NCBI GenBank assembly: GCA_950022655.1
Contig: OX465580.1
Location: forward strand, 97,854,797 to 97,918,796
Length of the DNA: 64,000 bases
Direction of reading: 5' to 3'
Origin: Alentia gelatinosa
Lineage: Eukaryota; Annelida; Polychaeta; Phyllodocida; Polynoidae
Below the pieces are notes generated by a model. It did no database searches, had not been told where the DNA came from, and was given only the letters and a program-made list of their open reading frames with translations. Every line of letters starts with the position of its first letter. Position 1 is the stretch's first letter. The position numbers and the translations under genes were made by a program. Shown piece after piece: positions 34,882 through 46,222 of the stretch.

Positions 34882-35076
34882 TTGACACAAGGTGGCTGCA
34901 CTAGGTGCATTTGATGGAGGCTGTGCTCCTAAAATAACATGCCCCATTATGAAACCGAGTGTTCCTACTACTACTGGCACTACTGGAAAACGGTGGTGTC
35001 GTTTCACGTTTCCACGTTTGCCGTACCGCGGTACTATGTTTAAATTCATTTCCCATAAAGCTATGTTCTGGACCAT
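34882..35076 (-). CDS. Candidate first exon of a small membrane protein
   Basis: Reading the minus strand from an ATG at 35076, 65 codons run without a stop to a strong splice donor, CAA|GTAAGTGA (GT at 34880-34881), in phase 0. The product starts MVQNIALWEMNLNIVPRYGK. It has a basic stretch (KRGNVKRHHRF) and then a hydrophobic segment (PVVPVVVGTLGFIMGHVILG) that could span a membrane with the basic side on the matrix or cytosol. I do not recognise the family. No downstream exon is identified on the minus strand within the next few kb, so gene status is inference. Opposite-strand frames also run open here. Confidence 0.35.
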
Positions 35077-35649
35077 TACTGGAGGGTGATTTATTGACTA
35101 ATGTAAAGGTTATGGGTTCAATGTTAACCCTGAGCAAAACAGGGGGAGGACTTATTTACGATTACAAAAATTACTAACCATGCGTATAGTATCCTATCAT
35201 TACTTATGAATTTTGCCGAATATTCTACTGGGTAACATTTAGGATTAATTGATTCCAGACAGAAACATTGCTACAGAATTTCTTACAGGGCCATATTGGC
35301 CGGCTGAGTTTTAGATGTTAGTGATTTGAAATATATTAAGATCGACGATAGAGGACACCCACCTGGCATTTCCATATCTTACGATCGACGATAGAGGACA
35401 TCCCACCCAGCACTTTCTAGCGTTAGGGTCGCATCATGCAGAGGAGAGAGTAGGAAGGTTTCTGATATCAGGTCACATGAATAGTATCAGACTGGTCGAA
35501 GATATGAGTATCCACATTTAACGTTATTTATGTCTCTGTAGCTCTAAGCTCAAAATCAACGTAACCTTAGGTCATGCTTTTGTTCCAAATAAATCTTACA
35601 TTATCTTCCCAGACTACTTAGATAATAACTAGAATTGTGAGAAAACCCC
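35077..35649. other. Unassigned DNA with a short duplicate
   Basis: The phrase GATCGACGATAGAGGACA occurs twice (about 35341 and 35382). Nothing else is recognised. Confidence 0.45.
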
Positions 35650-35970
35650 GTGAAAAACTTACATATTCTTAAAAGTTCAAAGCTTAAAGTTAAGGTTAAG
35701 CGACCTCGGACAGAGTTCTTTAAGAAATCTCCCTTATACCATGGAGTACAGGTGTGGGATCGCCTACGGCCAAAAATTCAAAACGCTGTAAACAACCAGA
35801 TTTTTAAAGTGCTCTTGACTATTGACATTGTTTTGTATTCGTCTTTTATACTGTTCTATGTTCTATGTTAGTTTGGAGTCTGTACTGATGTAACCGTATT
35901 ACGAGAATCGTTGAAAATCGCGTAATTGTAATGTGAACTTTTCCGTCAATAAACAATTAAAAAAAAAAAC
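35650..35970 (+). pseudogene. LINE 3' fragment with poly(A)
   Basis: The plus-strand frame contains KVKRPRTEFFKKSPLYHGVQ and VWDRLRPKIQNAVNNQIFKV, the R-R-T-x-KKSPLYHG...W block that closes CR1/Jockey-group ORF2. A stop at 35871 is followed by a ~75-bp 3' UTR, AATAAA (35948-35953) and an A-run (35959-35969). Everything 5' of the last ~70 codons is missing, as in a severely truncated insertion. Confidence 0.75.
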
Positions 35971-36669
35971 AATATTCAATTTTATAGCCTCCTTTACATT
36001 GCATATGTTTGTATTTGACGAGAACAAATAAGAATTACCCATCATTTTCCACCAATAAAAAGTGACTGCAAATCGCCTCTTTTGAATTAGCTCGTGCCGA
36101 CTGGGGTCATGGTGTGGTTCGCATAATGAATTTGAGCACGACATGCAAAGACCCACCTCCAGGCCTAACGACTGAAATCGCCTGTCTGCTACCCGCTGAG
36201 CTGCTCCAACTCGACGCATGCGCCGTGACCCCAAAGCCGTTATTTCCCAGGCGTGTCACTTCAGTCAGATCTTGAGAGGACAACCTCGTTTAAACAGAAA
36301 TGCGCCTGGGGGTTTAGTTGGGAAAGAGGTGGTAGAAGAAGGGGAAGTGCAAAAATCGATCCGATCAGTATTTTTCTTTGGAAGTCACATCCAGGTTCTT
36401 CAATCCGTGATGATACACTCTCCTCCTGTAACCTTTTATTAGGATCTGGTGAGTATAGAACTAATCGAAATCGATGATAATGTCCCTGAGAGAGACCTAA
36501 TGGTGTACATCCTCTTACTATAGAATCAGGCCCTTGGATTACTTTAATTGATTTTCATGGACAGTATGCTAGCATGATGGCCAAAAGACGAATGCACCTG
36601 CTGTCCTTCACACCTTTTCCCGAGTCTCAGACAAATCTCCTTTGGTACAAAATCTTAAATTGGGCTCAA
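35971..36669. other. Unassigned DNA
   Basis: A GC-richer patch at 36080-36320 has open frames on both strands and a weak tRNA A-box-like sequence on the minus strand, but no B box. No gene is called. Confidence 0.4.
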
Positions 36670-37320
36670 CATGAGGAGATTCATGTACAACACAGGATGT
36701 TTGTCTGAGACAAATCCAGCTGAGATTCTGTACTGGAACACTGAATTGTGTTGGTTACATTTCCCCTGCAATTGTCAGCAACAATTATCCCTGACAAGGG
36801 ATTTGATCTTAAGCACATTTAGAATTTACAGAGGTATTTTGATGAGGCAAATAGACCGACTGCTGAGGTGCTAACTAAGTACCTAGCCTAGCCAGTAGGA
36901 AGCCAGTAAGCAGAGTGACATGTTTTTCACACCATTCATCTCAAGGGTAATTAAGTCTCAGGTTGAGTGTTATTTCTGAATCTATGTAGAGAGTGTGTTC
37001 TTCCATATGACTCGAATTTGCTATTTTTTCTTGAGACTGGTAAAATGACCTTGCCATGAGAATTCTGTTCCAAAGAGGAATTGTCTGAGACTAGGGGGGA
37101 GATGTGAAGTACACTCGCCCTAGGTACATTAGACTTTATGTGTGAATCCCACTTGAGGGAAATTGCCATTGCCAATTAGATGGGAAATACATGTTTCAAG
37201 GAAATGAAACCCTACAATTCAGACGAGGAGATTGTGTTCCAGTAGAAAATCTCAGCAGGATTTGTCTCAAACAACACCCTGTGAAGTACGTGAATCTCAC
37301 CGTGTGAATCCCACTCAAAG
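36670..37320. repeat. Element bounded by inverted ~90-bp repeats
   Basis: The arm at 36670-36745 (TTTGTCTGAGACAAATCC, GCTGAGATTCTGTACTGGAA) is the inverse of the arm at 37226-37320 and matches the arm at 15083-15175. The ~480 bp between them have no ORF. It looks like a non-autonomous element of the same foldback family. Confidence 0.6.
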
Positions 37321-40300
37321 GACATATACAATGTGAAAATTGAGTGACCTACGTTAAATTCAGGAAAGGAGATTTCCTCAGATAACGTATGTTAACTGGA
37401 CAAAAGCGGAAGTGGTCCCATCTGCTAATCAAACACCCCGATAAGGAAGGGTATCAGGAGACATTGTGAAAGTATTAGCCCGGACCCCAGGGTAGAGTAC
37501 ACCAGAGGTTTTGACGTCTCTCAGCTGTGGGATGTATAGCACACCGCTCATGACAATAGGGCGTTTAGTATTCCTCGAGATGCCCAAGGCCTAGGGCACC
37601 TTTGCGCTAGGGACCTCCTACTGGGCCTATACTCTAAGACAACGCCCCTGCACATCTCCCGGGACTGGTGCGGTACGCGGAAGACAGGCAAATCAGCCAA
37701 ATATTTCCACTCGTGTTGGGTTGACCCAGGCTTAGTTGATAATCGTGGGTGTAAGTCTATGGGGTGAGGAAGAAGCAGAGGTCTAGTGAGGCGTGTGTAG
37801 CAAACAGACAGGGGTCGTTCGGGATACTAATTCACCACGGTGGCTCACATCATGGCATAGTTGGTATTGTTCTGCATTTGATCCTAAAGAAATCTTGTGG
37901 GAGGTGGGGAATAATTGCTGTTGTGGCATTGTTTGTGGTTGTTATGCTAGATGTACACATTGGTAGTTTCGTCGTCACAGTGTAACCGTGTTGGAGGTAA
38001 TTGTAGCTTTCGTTGGTTTCTATTCCCTCACCCACGCCCCTGTTATTTACTTGCCCAGTCCACCATTGCCTCCACCTACTGTCGCGTCACCTACTACTTA
38101 CCTACCACCCACCTATCATCTCCGTCTGCGAGAAGCAGTTGGGCTTCATGTTTCACCTGTCCAATTGTCATAAACACACAGCATAACAAACATTTGCATT
38201 TCTATGAAACTTCCGTCTCTACGGCAAAACGATCAAGCTACGAGTAAGCTTGGCATACATTTAAGTACAATTTCGCCAGTAGTCATGTGACGTGCAAACT
38301 CAAATTCTTACAATGAGTTGGAAGGGATTATTCAGTATAGCCTCATTTCGCATGACCACACGAGAGGACACCTCTTCGCTTTTTATGTATCACATAGTTC
38401 AATACTATCTGTTACCTCCAACAAATTACAGGGACTTTCATAGCATACTGAAACAGGATTTGTTTGTGCCCTCTGCCCAGGCATCCAAAGGGTCGTCCAT
38501 CAATATTTTGTGGGTGTTGTACACTGCTATTCTCAGACTGATGTTTATAAATGAGGTACATAAAGCTGTGGTTTGTATCGGTGGCAGGTATTTATGCAGT
38601 GCTGTGTTCGCTGAAGCCATTATTCAAAGGGACCAGTTTGGTGGTTGGTAAATAGGGTGTGGCGCACGGTGCTGCTGGCGGTTTGCACGCTCATAATAGA
38701 GACAGGACAATATAGGGAAGGCTTTCACTACATTCACCTATACAGAAGGAGGAATCATATAACCTGTTAGGAAACATTACCCAAAGAGCAGACGTGATAG
38801 GGATACCGTGTTACTGTATTGAATACTGTTGGTATTTAATTCTCTCTTCATTATATTAATTGCCGATTGCTTAAAGTGGTTTGTACAACAAACGCGCAGC
38901 TGCAGTTACATCTAAGATAACCACAAACGATGGTTTACTTCATTTAATGCGTCCTTGTTTCCCCTTATCCAAATACAGTTTCTATGTATGTTACCTACCC
39001 CACAAACCGACTTCACAGATTCTACACTCTTATGCTTCTTTCTGGTCACAATCGACATTATCGTCCTGATCGTAATAAGGATAAAAAAACGGAACCTAAA
39101 GTTAGCAGGACCAGAAGGGACAAAAGTAAAATCGTTGAATGTAATGTGGCTCCGACTTTGAACACCATACGTCCATGGTGACATGGTTTCTTATCCCTTT
39201 ACAAAGTACCCCCGGCACTTCCGTAGAATTCTGCATCCGACAGTAGATATTCGTCTGGCTAACATCAAGTTCATTTGACTAACAAATACACAGATTAAAT
39301 TGGAGATCATAATAGAAAATATCCATTAGAGAGAATGACATATGTATTCTGAACTAGAAGCACGAAGTAATACATTGTAACCCAGTAATCAAACACAGTT
39401 TATAGTAGATTACAAGAGGGATACACAGAGTTGTTCTTTTTATGTAGGGTTGGCAGGTCGATAAAGCCCGTGGTTTTGGTCATTCCTGATGGCATCAAAC
39501 TAACCAACTTTGTCCTAATGACTAACACAGTAGAGTTATTACTATGGAAATAAAATCTATTGAGTAATTTTACTGCATAAAATAACGACATAACTTTCAG
39601 AGTAATTAAGATACTGTCAGGAGCTATTGGAATAGCCCTACAGAGTAAGAAGATTTAACAGAAGAGAGACAGAGAGTTTTTATAGGGTGGGTGGGTGGAT
39701 CCGAGTTCTTGGATTGTACTTTCGAATGTGAGAAGCGAAAATAAGGGGAGTTATCAATTTGCAACCGTGTGAAGAGTCGTTCTTATAAAGTGTGAGCTAG
39801 AGTAGGTTGAAATTTACCACCCGTCTACCACATATGACAGATAGTGCTGAGTTTCTTCCACCCACCAACCGCGTTTACTCCATCATTTAAAGTTTTATAT
39901 CAAACGAGTTGTATAAGGCAAATATATAGATAAGTGACAAGAAATAAGTCGCCCATGTACTTCCCATTTAATAATCCATACACGTATTGACCTTTGATCA
40001 TAACAGTGGGGCTTGATAAATTTAGTTTGATAGCCTGCGCACACTGAAATCGCTAGTCACAAATCTCGACACGGGATTATGTGCAGCGCACAGTTAACGT
40101 ATACTTAACGTATACCTGAACTAAGGCTTAAATATAGTACCAATATAGATTTCGCTTTGATCCCGACTTACATGAATATCTTCAAGCTACATAATTTTCT
40201 CCAAATTCAGATATACGGGCATTGACTATATGGCCTGATTGCATTTAGAGAACGATTACTTCTGATTAATATCCATATTAAAGCTGGATCTATTCACGTC

Positions 40301-40808
40301 GTTCACCTATTTTGCAGTCGCGAATCCGACCATACAAGGAATGGAAACTTGACCATGAAAGGAATGGAAATATGATTTTTTTTTAAAAGGCAATGGAGAG
40401 CTAATGATAACAGTTCATTTCAAGGACACAAACCGCTCCAAAAGGCATTGGATTACCACATTTAGAATATCCTACCATGGCATACACAAAGAGTGGGATA
40501 GGATTACGAATGCATTTCACTGAAATTACCGATGCTGGAAATAGGCTCAATAATATCGTATTAGGGCACAAAGCGCTTGTACAGAAAAGGAATGTTATTG
40601 GCAACCCACTAATGCAGCTAATGCACTTCCAAAAAATTAGCTTTACCTTTATAAATAAGGACAATGCAGCTCAAATATAATGACATTTATTATTAATTTT
40701 TATATCAAAATATGGTTATTTTATATAATGAAAAATAAAGTATACGGAGGGAGAATAAGATTTGATAATAGAATGATAAGATTTGGGTGGTTGGATAAGA
40801 TTTGGGGG
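37321..40808. other. Unassigned DNA
   Basis: No recognised gene in ~3.5 kb. Open frames at 38292-38651 (119 codons, +) and about 40422-40680 (~85 codons, +, containing KGIGLPHLEYPTMAYTKSG) could be exons. Neither shows a known domain and neither has good splice sites on both sides. Confidence 0.35.
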
Positions 40809-40812
40809 TTAA

Positions 40813-40920
40813 CCCTTTCGCGCCGGGTGATGCCTTATGGCATCAACCGCGCGTGGCCGGGTGATGCCTTTTGGCATCATCCGAGCGTGGCTGGGTGATG
40901 CCTTAAAGCATCATTTCTCC
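40813..40920 (+). repeat. Subterminal palindromic repeats of piggyBac
   Basis: Three ~36-bp tandem units each contain a palindrome of the form GGTGATGCCTTNNGGCATCA (about 40827, 40859 and 40893; the third is slightly degraded). The same word occurs in inverted pairs in the short relatives at 54599-54890 and, decayed, at 49489-49812. They are likely transposase-binding sites, by analogy with subterminal repeats of other DNA transposons. Confidence 0.7.
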
Positions 40921-41015
40921 GAGATTTACGAAAATGTTCTTTTTCTAGAGAAATATTGGAAGAATAAACCTGATTTTTTTCACACGATGTAGGCAAAACA
41001 TAATCATTTATATAT

Positions 41016-41701
41016 ATGTTCGCGAAAAAAAACAAAAAACCCCGATCACGTGACCTTTCAATCGAACGATTACACAAAATTATCGACCAGACGACTCCCG
41101 CGCCAACCGCCACTCCCGTAGGCATCATGGATGATAACGTATGGTCGGGGGATGATGAAAAATGGGAGGACGAGCTCCCTTTGGCTACGCAAAAACTGCT
41201 GGAATCACGGAACAACGAGGAAAATGAGGATTTAACGGACAGCGAACGTGAAATAGCGAAAAAAACAAAGAAAACGAAGCAAAACGAAAGAAATGAGGAT
41301 CTGACAGCTCGCACCTGGATAAAGATGTGTCGGGGCATCCCCAAGAACCCGCCCCTCCCACCTTTCGCCGATGAAGATGTCGGCCTCACTGATGCCGGAA
41401 TGAAAACTGACAACACTCCTTTGGGCTTCTATTTCCTTTTTTGTACCTTAGAGTTTCTCTTGAGGATAGTGAAATGCACAAATGATTACGCTAGGGAGAC
41501 TATGACCGCCGGGAGAGGCCGCAAGATGAAAAAATGGAAACCCCTAACCGTGCCTGTTTTGCGAAAGTTCATCGCGCTGACGATGCTGATGGGATTGGTG
41601 CGAAAGATGCGTATCAAAGATTATTGGACTAAAATAGCCGAATTGTCAACCCCCTTCTTTGCGAAAACGATGACAAGAGATAGATTCGCCACCATTCTAC
41701 G
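41016..41701 (+). CDS. piggyBac transposase, exon 1
   Basis: The exon runs from ATG (41016) to a donor CG|GTAAGA (GT at 41702). It encodes an N-terminal basic and acidic tail (SGDDEKWEDELP and Lys/Glu-rich stretches), then the start of the DDE_Tnp_1_7 fold: TPLGFYFLFCTLEFLLRIV, VPVLRKFIALTMLMGLVRKM and the DYWT segment, ending in DRFATILR. These match the usual N-terminal dimerisation region of piggyBac transposases (Fxxx...YwS/T...RF). The protein would excise and insert the element at TTAA in the nucleus. A 260-bp intron follows. Confidence 0.88.
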
Positions 41702-41961
41702 GTAAGAATATCATCTTGAATGTACTCCCCTCTCCCGCAGCTAAAAAAAACAACAATGTAAAGTATAGGTGTCAACGTCAACTGCCGAAGTAACTGTCAC
41801 AAACCTACTGTCATGATCAAAGCAAGGCATATCAATATGTGTCAACTTCAATATATAGTCTGTTGCCGAGTGTAGATTAGATAAAGGACAAGTTTTAATA
41901 TGATTCTTCCCTACGTACAGTGAAGTTGACGAAAATAAATATTAGCTCTCTATATATCCAG

Positions 41962-42239
41962 GTTCGTAAATTTCTGGAGTCTGGAAGATGACGACGTCGA
42001 CGCCGCACGTCAAGCCGGGCCTAACATCGGATTATTTCCCAGATCATCAAAACGAAAGGTGGAATGGCTGTTCTCCGTCCTAAACAAAGCCGCTTCTTCA
42101 GTATATAAACCCCAGAGAGAACTCTGTATAGACGAATCCATAGTTGCCCATAAAGGACGATGTCAACACAAACAGTACATGCCGGCAAAACCGACGAAGT
42201 GGGGAGTCAAGGTGTGGGTATTGGCGGAAAGCGTGACAG
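41962..42239 (+). CDS. piggyBac transposase, exon 2 (first catalytic Asp)
   Basis: The exon starts after the acceptor tatatccag (ending 41961), restoring the Arg codon split with exon 1, and ends at GACAG|GTAAGA. It reads FVNFWSLEDDD, then ELCIDESIVAHKGRCQHKQY and MPAKPTKWGVKVWVLAESVTG. The Asp in CIDES (42131-42133) aligns with the first catalytic Asp of piggyBac. The GR...YMPxKPxKWG signature is strongly conserved in the family. Satellite-like repeat units start only four bases after the splice donor. Confidence 0.88.
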
Positions 42240-42243
42240 GTAA

Positions 42244-43660
42244 GATGTCAATATCTTTAATTTATTTACTATTACTTCCACACGTTCAAACCTGACAATA
42301 TATATACTGGAATAAACCTCAGAGTCTCGGCTTTGCTCCTATATAGCTCCCTGATTGATTATCTAACGTTAAAAGTCCATACGAATTGATTTTCAAATCG
42401 ACATCTTCTACTGTCCGTGCCGTGTCAACCGCCCTCCGCAGTTGACGCTATGTTGAAGCAAGCCAAAATATGAACCCCGTAAGGCGCAACGGTTAAATTC
42501 CATCATCATGTTAATTCTCGATCAAAATGTAAAATATTATACGGGAACAAACCTCAGAGTGTGGGGAATATCCACGTATAAGTCATTATTCGTATATTTA
42601 ATGTTAAATCCTTGTACGAAATGATTTCCTAACTCGCCCGGATTTGCTTGTCGTAGTCGGCGTCTCCCCCCACCACTGAGTCGACAGCCCGGTTCGATGT
42701 CAATATCTTTAATTCATATACTATTACTTCCACACGTTTAAACCTAACAATATATATACTGGAATAAACCTCAGAGTCTCGGCTTTGCTCCCACCTACCT
42801 CCCTGATCGTATAAATAACGTTAAAAGTCCATACGAATTGATTGTCAACCCCCCTCCGCAGTTGACGCCATGTTGAAGCAAGTCAAAATATGAACCGCGT
42901 AAGGCGCAACGGTTAAATTCCATCAACAAGTTAATTCTCCATCAAAATGTAAAATATTATATGGGAACAAACCTCAGAGTGTGAGGAATATGCTCGTATA
43001 AGTCACTGTTCATATATTTAATGTTAAATCCTTGTGCGAAATGATTTGCAAACTCGCCCAGATCCGCAGTCACTTGACAAGCGTTCCTACCCTACCCGCC
43101 CCACCACTGAATCGACAGCCCGGTTCGATGTCAATGTCTTTAATTTATTTACTATTACTTCCACACTTTTAAACCTGACAATATATATACTGGAATAAAC
43201 CTCAGAGTCTCGGCTTTGCTCCCACCTACCTCCCTGATCGTATATATAACGTTAAAAGTCCATACGAATTGATTTTCAAATTGACATCTTCTACTGTCCG
43301 TGCCGTGTCAACCCCCCTCCGCAGTTGACGCCATGTTGAAGCAAGTCAAAATATGAACCGCGTAAGGCGCAACGGTTAAATTCGATCATCAAGTTAATTC
43401 TCTATCAAAATGTAAAATATTATACGGGAACAAACCTCAGAGTGTGGGGAATATCCTCGTATAAGTCACTGTTCATATATTTAATGTTAAATCCTTGTGC
43501 GAAATGATTTGCAAACTTGCCCAGAACTGCTGTCACTTGACAAGCGTTCCTACCCTACCCGCCCCACCACTGAGTCGACAGCCCGGTTCAATGTCAATAT
43601 ATTTAATTCATTTACTATTACTTCCACACGTTCAAACCTGACAATATATATATGTGAAGA
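42244..43660 (+). repeat. ~450-bp satellite units in transposase intron 2
   Basis: Unit starts (GATGTCAATNTCTTTAATT) fall at 42244, 42696, 43137 and, as a partial unit, 43590, giving lengths of about 452, 441 and 453 bp. Each unit holds CTCAGAGTCTCGGCTTTGCT, GCAGTTGACGC.ATGTTGAAG and GCGCAACGGTTAAATT in the same order. The same unit appears downstream of the gene at 44826-45715. Nearly the whole intron is made of these repeats. Confidence 0.9.
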
Positions 43661-43716
43661 TAGCTAGAAGTGTGGAGAATATACGCAACTCAGAGAAAGT
43701 TAAATCTATTTTGCAG

Positions 43717-44661
43717 GCTACGTTCTTCAAGCGATACCATACTTCTCAAAAGTGGACAAAAAAGGCCCCAGCAAGAGCCTCTACGAGTCCGTGGTCCTGC
43801 CCCTGCTACGTAATGCCTCTGTGACTGGCCGCAACCACCACATATATTTTGATAATTTCTACACTACTGTCACAATGTTTGCCGATCTTGCTTCTAGGTT
43901 TAATACATTTTGTTGTGGGACTCTTCATTTAAATAGGAAAGGGTTGCCTAAGCATCTAATGGTAAAGAAACATATTAAGTTAACTGACAGAGGTTCATTC
44001 ATTTTCTCTCGTTCTGGTGATATGATTTTGTCTGTATGGAAGGACAGGAAAATAGTTCACTGCCTCTCAACCATTCATGGCAGTAAGATGAATGTGTGTA
44101 AAAGAACAGTAAAAAACATGGAGAACGGAAAGTTTGAAAAAAAATACCCTTGACTGCCCCGAAATTGTGAAAGATTATTCCAAGTTTATGGGAGGTGTAG
44201 ACCTCGGAGACCAATTATTTCAGTATTATAATTTCTCCAGAAAGTCCCATAAGTGGACCATGAAAATGTTTTTTTTCATTCTAGAGGCTATGAAGGTTAA
44301 CGCTTATGTTCTGTACAAGATGACGAACCCTGAGAAGAAGAAAATGTCTTTGTATCATTTCACGTTAAGGCTAATCCAGGAATTATTATCACTTTCTTTC
44401 AATGATGTAGAAGAGTCGAACAGATTGTCACAAAACAAGGAAACCCCTCACAGGCTTGTGGCCAGATGTCTACCAGCTAACTTGGCCCGGAAATCATGGT
44501 GCCGGGTTTGTTACAAAAGAAATAGCCAAAACCCAGCAGTGAAAAAAAAACAGACAAAATTTGGGTGCTTAAATTGTAATTGTCATCTTTGTATGCCAGA
44601 TTGTTTTGTTACATATCACACGGTAGAAAACTACATATACACTGAACCCACTGCCCAATGA
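43717..44661 (+). CDS. piggyBac transposase, exon 3 (frameshifted)
   Basis: The exon starts after the acceptor ttttgcag (ending 43716), completing the Gly codon of VTGYVLQ. It contains GRNHHIYFDNFYTTV with the second catalytic Asp (43851-43853), CGTLHLNRKGLPKHL, and, after the frame break, DYSKFMGGVDLGDQLFQYY with the third Asp (44200-44202) and the following GDQ Asp. A cysteine-rich C-terminus (WCRVCYKRN ... FGCLNCNCHLCMPDCF...YHT) forms the expected zinc-binding domain. An 8-A run (44137-44144) puts the two halves in different frames; one A fewer would join them. All catalytic Asp residues are intact, so this may be a recent disruption or an assembly error. Confidence 0.88.
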
Positions 44662-44825
44662 ATCCTTTGTAAATAAAACCTACCTACCCGAACTGTATAT
44701 GATGTCTTGACTCCATTCACTTTGTCTTAGGGAAAATTAATAAATAGATGACAGTTGATCGCAGACAACGCGCTGGCCCAGCCTCGGTATGAGACGCCAT
44801 GGCGAAGTCAGTCCGGGTGATGTCC
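44662..44825 (+). other. 3' end of the transposase transcript
   Basis: The stop codon (44659-44661) is followed by AATAAA near 44676, a likely polyadenylation signal, and a short unique stretch before the satellite units resume. Confidence 0.5.
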
Positions 44826-45860
44826 AGATTAATAAATTCATTTTATAATTTCTCCACTCCTCCAAATCAGGAAATATATATATGTACATGAACCTTACAC
44901 TCTCTAGTTTGCTCCTATATAATTCCCTGATCGTTTATCTAACGTTAAAAGTCCATACGAATTAATTTTCAAATCGACATCTAATGCTGTCACTCCCGTG
45001 TCAACGGCCCTCCGCAGTTGACGCTATGTTGAAGCAAGTCAAAATATGAACCGCGTAAGGCGCAACGGTTAAATTCGATCATCAAGTTAATACTCGATCA
45101 ATATATAAAATATCATACGGGAACAAACCTCTGAGTGTGGGGAATATCCTCGTATAAGTCATTATTTGTATATTTAATGTTAAATCCTTGTGCGAAATGG
45201 TTTCCTAACTCGCTCGGATTTGCTTGTCGTAGTCGGCGTCTCCCCCCACCACTGAGTCCACAGCCCGGTTCGATGTCAATGTCTTTAATTCATTTACTAT
45301 TACTTCCACACGTTCAAACCTGACAATAATATATATACTGGAATAAACCTCAGAGTCTCGGCTTTGCTCCCATATAGCTCCCTGATCATTTATCTAACAT
45401 TAAAAGTCCATACAAATTGATTTTCAAATCAACCTATTTCCCTATCAGTGCCGTGTCAACCATCCTCCGCAGTTGACACCATGTTGAAGCAAGTCAAAAT
45501 ATGAACCGCGTAAGGCGCAACGGTTAAATTCGGTCATCAAGTTAATTCTCGATCAATATATAAAATATCATACGTGAACAAACCTCAGAGTGTGGGGAAT
45601 ATCCTCGTATAAATCATTATTCGTATATTTAATGTTAAACCCTTGTGAGAAATGATTTCCTAACTAACCTACATTGCCAAGTGTTTCCCCACCCATACAG
45701 TGTAATGCGTAGTTCGATGTGGGTTATGTTTTATTTATTTTCTATTTATAGAACCGTCTAAATTTTACAAAATTTATATAGGAACAAACCTTAGAGTGTG
45801 GTGATTCGTTGTATATATGTCTCCATTAATTTCCTGAAGGTTTAAACCTTGTGCAAGATC
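44826..45860 (+). repeat. ~450-bp satellite units downstream of the transposase
   Basis: One full unit (45272-45715, 444 bp) is preceded by a slightly diverged unit (about 44826-45271) and followed by a decayed partial one (to about 45860). They carry the same landmarks, in the same orientation, as the units of intron 2. Confidence 0.88.
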
Positions 45861-45920
45861 ATTTTCTACATGTTGTCTTTGCACTGCGGTGAAGGGAGTT
45901 GCTGGATTTGAAAGTGCCTA

Positions 45921-46222
45921 CCACAAACACGCCATGCTGGGGCGAAGCCACATATCCAACTCCTTGGTGAGATCGGCTCGTACAGATCAACCAAAGAATA
46001 TTATTATGTTAATATCACAGGGGACAGAATCAGCAGGCTTTTCTGTTCCTTCCAGTATAATCCAATAGCGACCACAAACACGCCATGCTGGGGCGAAGCC
46101 ACATATATAACCCCTTGGTGAGATCGACTCCTACAGATCCAGTAAAGAATATAATTATGTTGATTTCACAGGGGGGAGATTCAGCAGGCTTTGTTGTTTC
46201 TTCCAGTATAATCCAATAGCGA
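45921..46222 (+). repeat. 151-bp tandem duplication
   Basis: ACCACAAACACGCCATGCTGG occurs at about 45920 and 46071. The copies run side by side to ATCCAATAGCGA, with a period of 151 bp and limited divergence. They lie in the right arm of the piggyBac element. Confidence 0.85.

Noticed and set aside
36085..36230. tRNA-like A box on the minus strand (GCAGCTCAGCGGGTAG)
   Set aside because: No B box at the expected distance and no acceptor-stem pairing.
38292..38651. 119-codon ORF as an exon
   Set aside because: No recognised domain and no convincing splice sites at either end; kept as unassigned.
42244..43660. CRISPR-like array
   Set aside because: Units are ~450 bp, continuous and without unique spacers; this is a tandem satellite within a eukaryotic transposon intron.
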